From: Candidatus Komeilibacteria bacterium RIFCSPHIGHO2_01_FULL_52_14
GTDB lineage: Bacteria; Patescibacteriota; Patescibacteriia; UBA1558; 2-01-FULL-52-15
Assembly (NCBI GenBank): GCA_001818365.1
Contig: MHKK01000001.1
Span: 1 to 5,487 of the forward strand
Direction: 5' to 3'
Length of the DNA: 5,487 nucleotides
The notes beneath the pieces are model-generated. The model saw only the letters and a program-made list of their open reading frames with translations, made no database searches and was not told where the DNA came from. Below, in pieces: positions 3,608-5,487 of this stretch. Position 1 is the stretch's first letter; each line of letters starts with the position of its first letter. Both the position numbers and the translations under genes were made by a program.

Positions 3608-5236
3608 ATGGCAAAGAAAATTATTTTCGGAGAGGAAGCACGCACCGCGATGAAACGCGGCGTGGATCAGCTCACGAATGCAGTTCGCATTACGCTCGGT
3701 CCTCGCGGACGGAACGCAGTGCTCGATAAGAGTTTTGGTGCGCCGAACATCACCAAGGACGGCGTGACAGTCGCAAAGGAGATTGAGCTTCCGGATAAAT
3801 TTGAAAACCTGGGCGCCGAGCTCGTCAAAGAAGTTGCTTCAAAAACGTCGGACGTTGCCGGCGACGGCACCACGACCGCAACCGTACTCGCTCAAGCGAT
3901 TATCTCTGAAGGTCTTAAGAACGTTGCAGCCGGTGCAAATCCGCTCTCGCTCAAAGAGGGAATTGACCTGGGGACCAAGAGCGTCGTTGAATATCTCCGT
4001 ACCATCAGCAAGAAGGTTCACGGCAAGACGGAGATCGAACAGGTTGCGTCCATCTCGGCCAATGACAAGAATATCGGGCAAGTGATAGCGGAGGCGATGC
4101 AAATCGTCGGTAACGACGGAGTCATTACCGTTGAGGAATCACAGAGCTTCGGCATTGAAAAAGAAGTCGTTGAAGGCATGCAGTTCGACAAGGGTTATGT
4201 TTCCCCATACATGATCACGAATGCCGATCGCATGGAGGCCGTGTATCAGAATCCGCATATCCTGGTAACCGATCAAAAGATATCATCGATTCAGGACATC
4301 CTGCCGCTTTTGGAATCGCTGGCGCAGGCCGGAAAGAAAGAGCTCGTCATTATCGCCGACGATATCGAAGGCGAAGCGTTGACCACGCTCGTGCTCAATA
4401 AGCTGCGCGGAGCTTTTCACACGCTTGCGGTCAAAGCACCCGGATTCGGCGATCGAAAGAAAGAAATGCTGGCGGATATCGCCACACTGACCGGCGCACG
4501 GCTCATTTCCGAAGAGGTCGGGTTGAAGCTCGCGAACGCCAGCATGGAGATGCTCGGCGAGGCGCGCAAGGTCATCGCAACCAAAGACAACACGACTATC
4601 GTTGACGGAAAAGGCGAGAAAAGCGCGATTGAAGAGCGCGTTAAGCTTATCAAGAAAGCGATCGAGCAGAGCGATTCGGATTTCGATACGGAGAAGCTCA
4701 AAGAGCGCCTGGCCAAGCTTTCGGGCGGGGTTGCCGTCATTAAAGTCGGCGCCGCGACTGAAACCGAGATGAAAGAAATGAAGGATCGCATCGACGATGC
4801 CGTGCATGCCACGAAAGCGGCTGTTGAAGAAGGTATCGTGGTCGGCGGCGGTGTCGCCTATGTGCGTGCGCTCGACACGCTCGACAAACTGCAGGCAACG
4901 GGTGATGTCAAAACCGGTGTTGAAATTTTAAAGCGGGCGCTCATGTCCCCGATAAAACAGATAGCCGAAAATGCGGGCAGGGACGGAGCCGTGGTTGCTG
5001 CGGAAGTCAAGACGAAGAGCGGCAATTTCGGATTCGATGCTCGCGCGTGCGAATTCACCGATCTGGTCGTGCGCGGCATCATTGACCCGACAAAAGTGGT
5101 CCGCTGTGCATTACAGAATGCTTCTTCTGCCGCAGGTCTTTTCCTGACAACCGAAGTAGCGATAGCCGATCTGCCGGAACCGAAGGGCGAGACCGGTCAC
5201 CAGCCCGGTATGAGCGGCATGGAAGGCATGATGTGA
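3608..5236 (+). CDS. groEL: Chaperonin GroEL (Hsp60), 542 aa
   Basis: GroEL is the 14-subunit ATP-driven double-ring chaperonin that encloses unfolded proteins with GroES. The sequence is full length (542 aa; family about 540-550) and intact. Equatorial ATP-site motifs are present: LGPRGRNAVLD (30-40), DGVTVAKEI (51-59, Asp51 matching E. coli Asp52), GDGTTTATVLA (85-95) and GGGVAYVRAL (413-422). Asp397 in RIDDAVHATKAAVEEG corresponds to the catalytic Asp398 of E. coli, and AAVEEGIVVGGG is the chaperonin signature. The apical domain spans roughly 190-375, including EGMQFDKGYVSPYM (189-202). The C-terminus GMSGMEGMM is a short version of the Gly-Met tail lining the cavity. ATG 3608 is supported by AGGA 3-4 bases upstream and the family start MAKKI. 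It is cotranscribed with groES under CIRCE. The GA of the TGA stop is already part of a hairpin of the following repeat. Confidence 0.99.
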   Translation: MAKKIIFGEEARTAMKRGVDQLTNAVRITLGPRGRNAVLDKSFGAPNITKDGVTVAKEIELPDKFENLGAELVKEVASKTSDVAGDGTTTATVLAQAIISEGLKNVAAGANPLSLKEGIDLGTKSVVEYLRTISKKVHGKTEIEQVASISANDKNIGQVIAEAMQIVGNDGVITVEESQSFGIEKEVVEGMQFDKGYVSPYMITNADRMEAVYQNPHILVTDQKISSIQDILPLLESLAQAGKKELVIIADDIEGEALTTLVLNKLRGAFHTLAVKAPGFGDRKKEMLADIATLTGARLISEEVGLKLANASMEMLGEARKVIATKDNTTIVDGKGEKSAIEERVKLIKKAIEQSDSDFDTEKLKERLAKLSGGVAVIKVGAATETEMKEMKDRIDDAVHATKAAVEEGIVVGGGVAYVRALDTLDKLQATGDVKTGVEILKRALMSPIKQIAENAGRDGAVVAAEVKTKSGNFGFDARACEFTDLVVRGIIDPTKVVRCALQNASSAAGLFLTTEVAIADLPEPKGETGHQPGMSGMEGMM

Positions 5237-5289
5237 CCCCGCTCCGCGGGGTCATCCCGAGGAGCACGATAGTGCGACGAGGGATCCCA
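5235..5289. repeat. Dispersed-type repeat after groEL (copy 2)
   Basis: An 8-bp hairpin with a TCC triloop (GACCCCGC 5235-5242, GCGGGGTC 5246-5253) begins inside the groEL stop codon. Overlapping it is GTCATCCCGAG (5251-5261), then a GCAC-GATA-GTGC hairpin (5264-5275) and CGAGGGATCCC. The order is the same as in copy 1 at 3150-3243: GC-rich triloop hairpin, GTCATCC-T/C-GAG, variable inner hairpin, GAGGGA or GAAGGA, CCC. The right-hand GGATGAC end of copy 1 is absent, so this copy is one-sided or truncated. Confidence 0.65.
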
Positions 5290-5316
5290 TCTCCCCTAGA
5301 GTCCCCAAGAAATTGA

Positions 5317-5351
5317 CCCCCCACCTGAGCACAGGTGGGGGGTTTGTTGTT
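5317..5351 (+). terminator. Intrinsic terminator of the groESL operon
   Basis: CCCCCCACCTG (5317-5327) pairs over 11 bp with CAGGTGGGGGG (5332-5342), leaving an AGCA tetraloop, and is followed by TTTGTTGTT. It sits about 80 bases after the groEL stop. The very stable stem makes up for an interrupted U-run. The stem is nearly the same as that of the terminator at 526-557. Confidence 0.9.
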
Positions 5352-5369
5352 ACTCCGATTTGCAATTTC

Positions 5370-5378
5370 TGCTATACT
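5370..5378 (+). promoter_or_regulatory. Possible extended -10 promoter for the last gene
   Basis: TGCTATACT at 5370-5378 combines a TGN extension with TATACT (5/6 match to TATAAT). No good -35 lies 16-18 bases upstream. It follows the groESL terminator closely and would start RNA near 5385, about 12 bases before the ATG at 5397, giving a very short leader. Confidence 0.55.
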
Positions 5379-5396
5379 GTATTCGACTATAGCTCT

Positions 5397-5487
5397 ATGG
5401 AGGACAAGGAAAAAACCTTATTGACGGAAGACGATGGAGACGTGGACGCTGATGCGAGCGAGCTTGAGGATGGGCACAGCGGAGACG
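5397..5487 (+). CDS. Start of an acidic protein, truncated by the window end
   Basis: An open frame begins at ATG 5397 and runs to the window edge without a stop (30 codons). The visible N-terminus, MEDKEKTLLTEDDGDVDADA followed by SELEDGHSGD, is strongly acidic, low in complexity and probably disordered. There is no signal peptide or membrane segment in the part seen. No SD precedes the ATG; GGAGG begins at its third base (5399-5403), so a downstream TTG at 5421 or a later start cannot be excluded. The terminator and candidate promoter upstream suggest a unit separate from groESL. Function cannot be inferred. Confidence 0.55.
   Translation, partial: MEDKEKTLLTEDDGDVDADASELEDGHSGD

Noticed and set aside
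4283..4812. Long minus-strand frames inside groEL
   Set aside because: Antisense shadows of a certain groEL gene with no independent signals.
1..5487. CRISPR array, tRNA or rRNA genes
   Set aside because: No regularly spaced direct repeats, cloverleaf-like blocks with TTCGA arms, or rRNA-like sequence were seen on either strand.

Overview
This is a bacterial window. Its anchor is a canonical groES-groEL chaperonin operon (3275-5236, + strand), read from a TTGACA/TACAAT promoter with a CIRCE operator over the likely transcription start. That implies HrcA-type heat-shock repression. GroES and GroEL are full length and keep the family's diagnostic residues. The phylum cannot be fixed from sequence alone. 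The moderate GC content, the groES start without a clear Shine-Dalgarno, the short GMSGMEGMM tail of GroEL and the many small unrecognised genes would suit an uncultivated lineage such as Patescibacteria/CPR, but this is only a guess.

Layout. 26-505 (+) is an unrecognised gene, possibly continuing from before the window, closed by a strong intrinsic terminator. 506-817 is a convergent non-coding region with three hairpins, at least two of them good terminators: one for the left gene and one or two for the operon arriving from the right. 818-2836 (- strand) is a tight three-gene operon, in transcription order a lipoprotein-like secreted protein, a multi-pass membrane protein and a degenerate protein-kinase-like protein. 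The first two overlap by 4 nt and the last two are 10 nt apart, so the three are probably made together. None has a function I can name. A TTGACA-17-TATGAT promoter lies upstream.

The divergent intergenic region (2837-3274) is the most structured part of the window. It holds the minus-strand promoter, a 114-bp segment bounded by perfect 16-bp inverted repeats and flanked by TTGA on both sides (a MITE-like element abutting the groESL -35 box), the groESL promoter, CIRCE, and an approximately 94-bp palindromic repeat lying in the groESL 5' UTR. A related repeat starts inside the groEL stop codon. The groES-groEL spacer carries two tandem triloop hairpins and a duplicated ribosome-binding-site module containing a Met-Asn-stop minigene.

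After groEL come the second repeat copy, an intrinsic terminator whose stem nearly matches the first terminator of the window, an extended -10 promoter, and the first 30 codons of an acidic protein that runs off the end. The best leads are the small mobile or repeat elements built into the chaperonin control region, and the lipoprotein/membrane-protein/pseudokinase-like operon.
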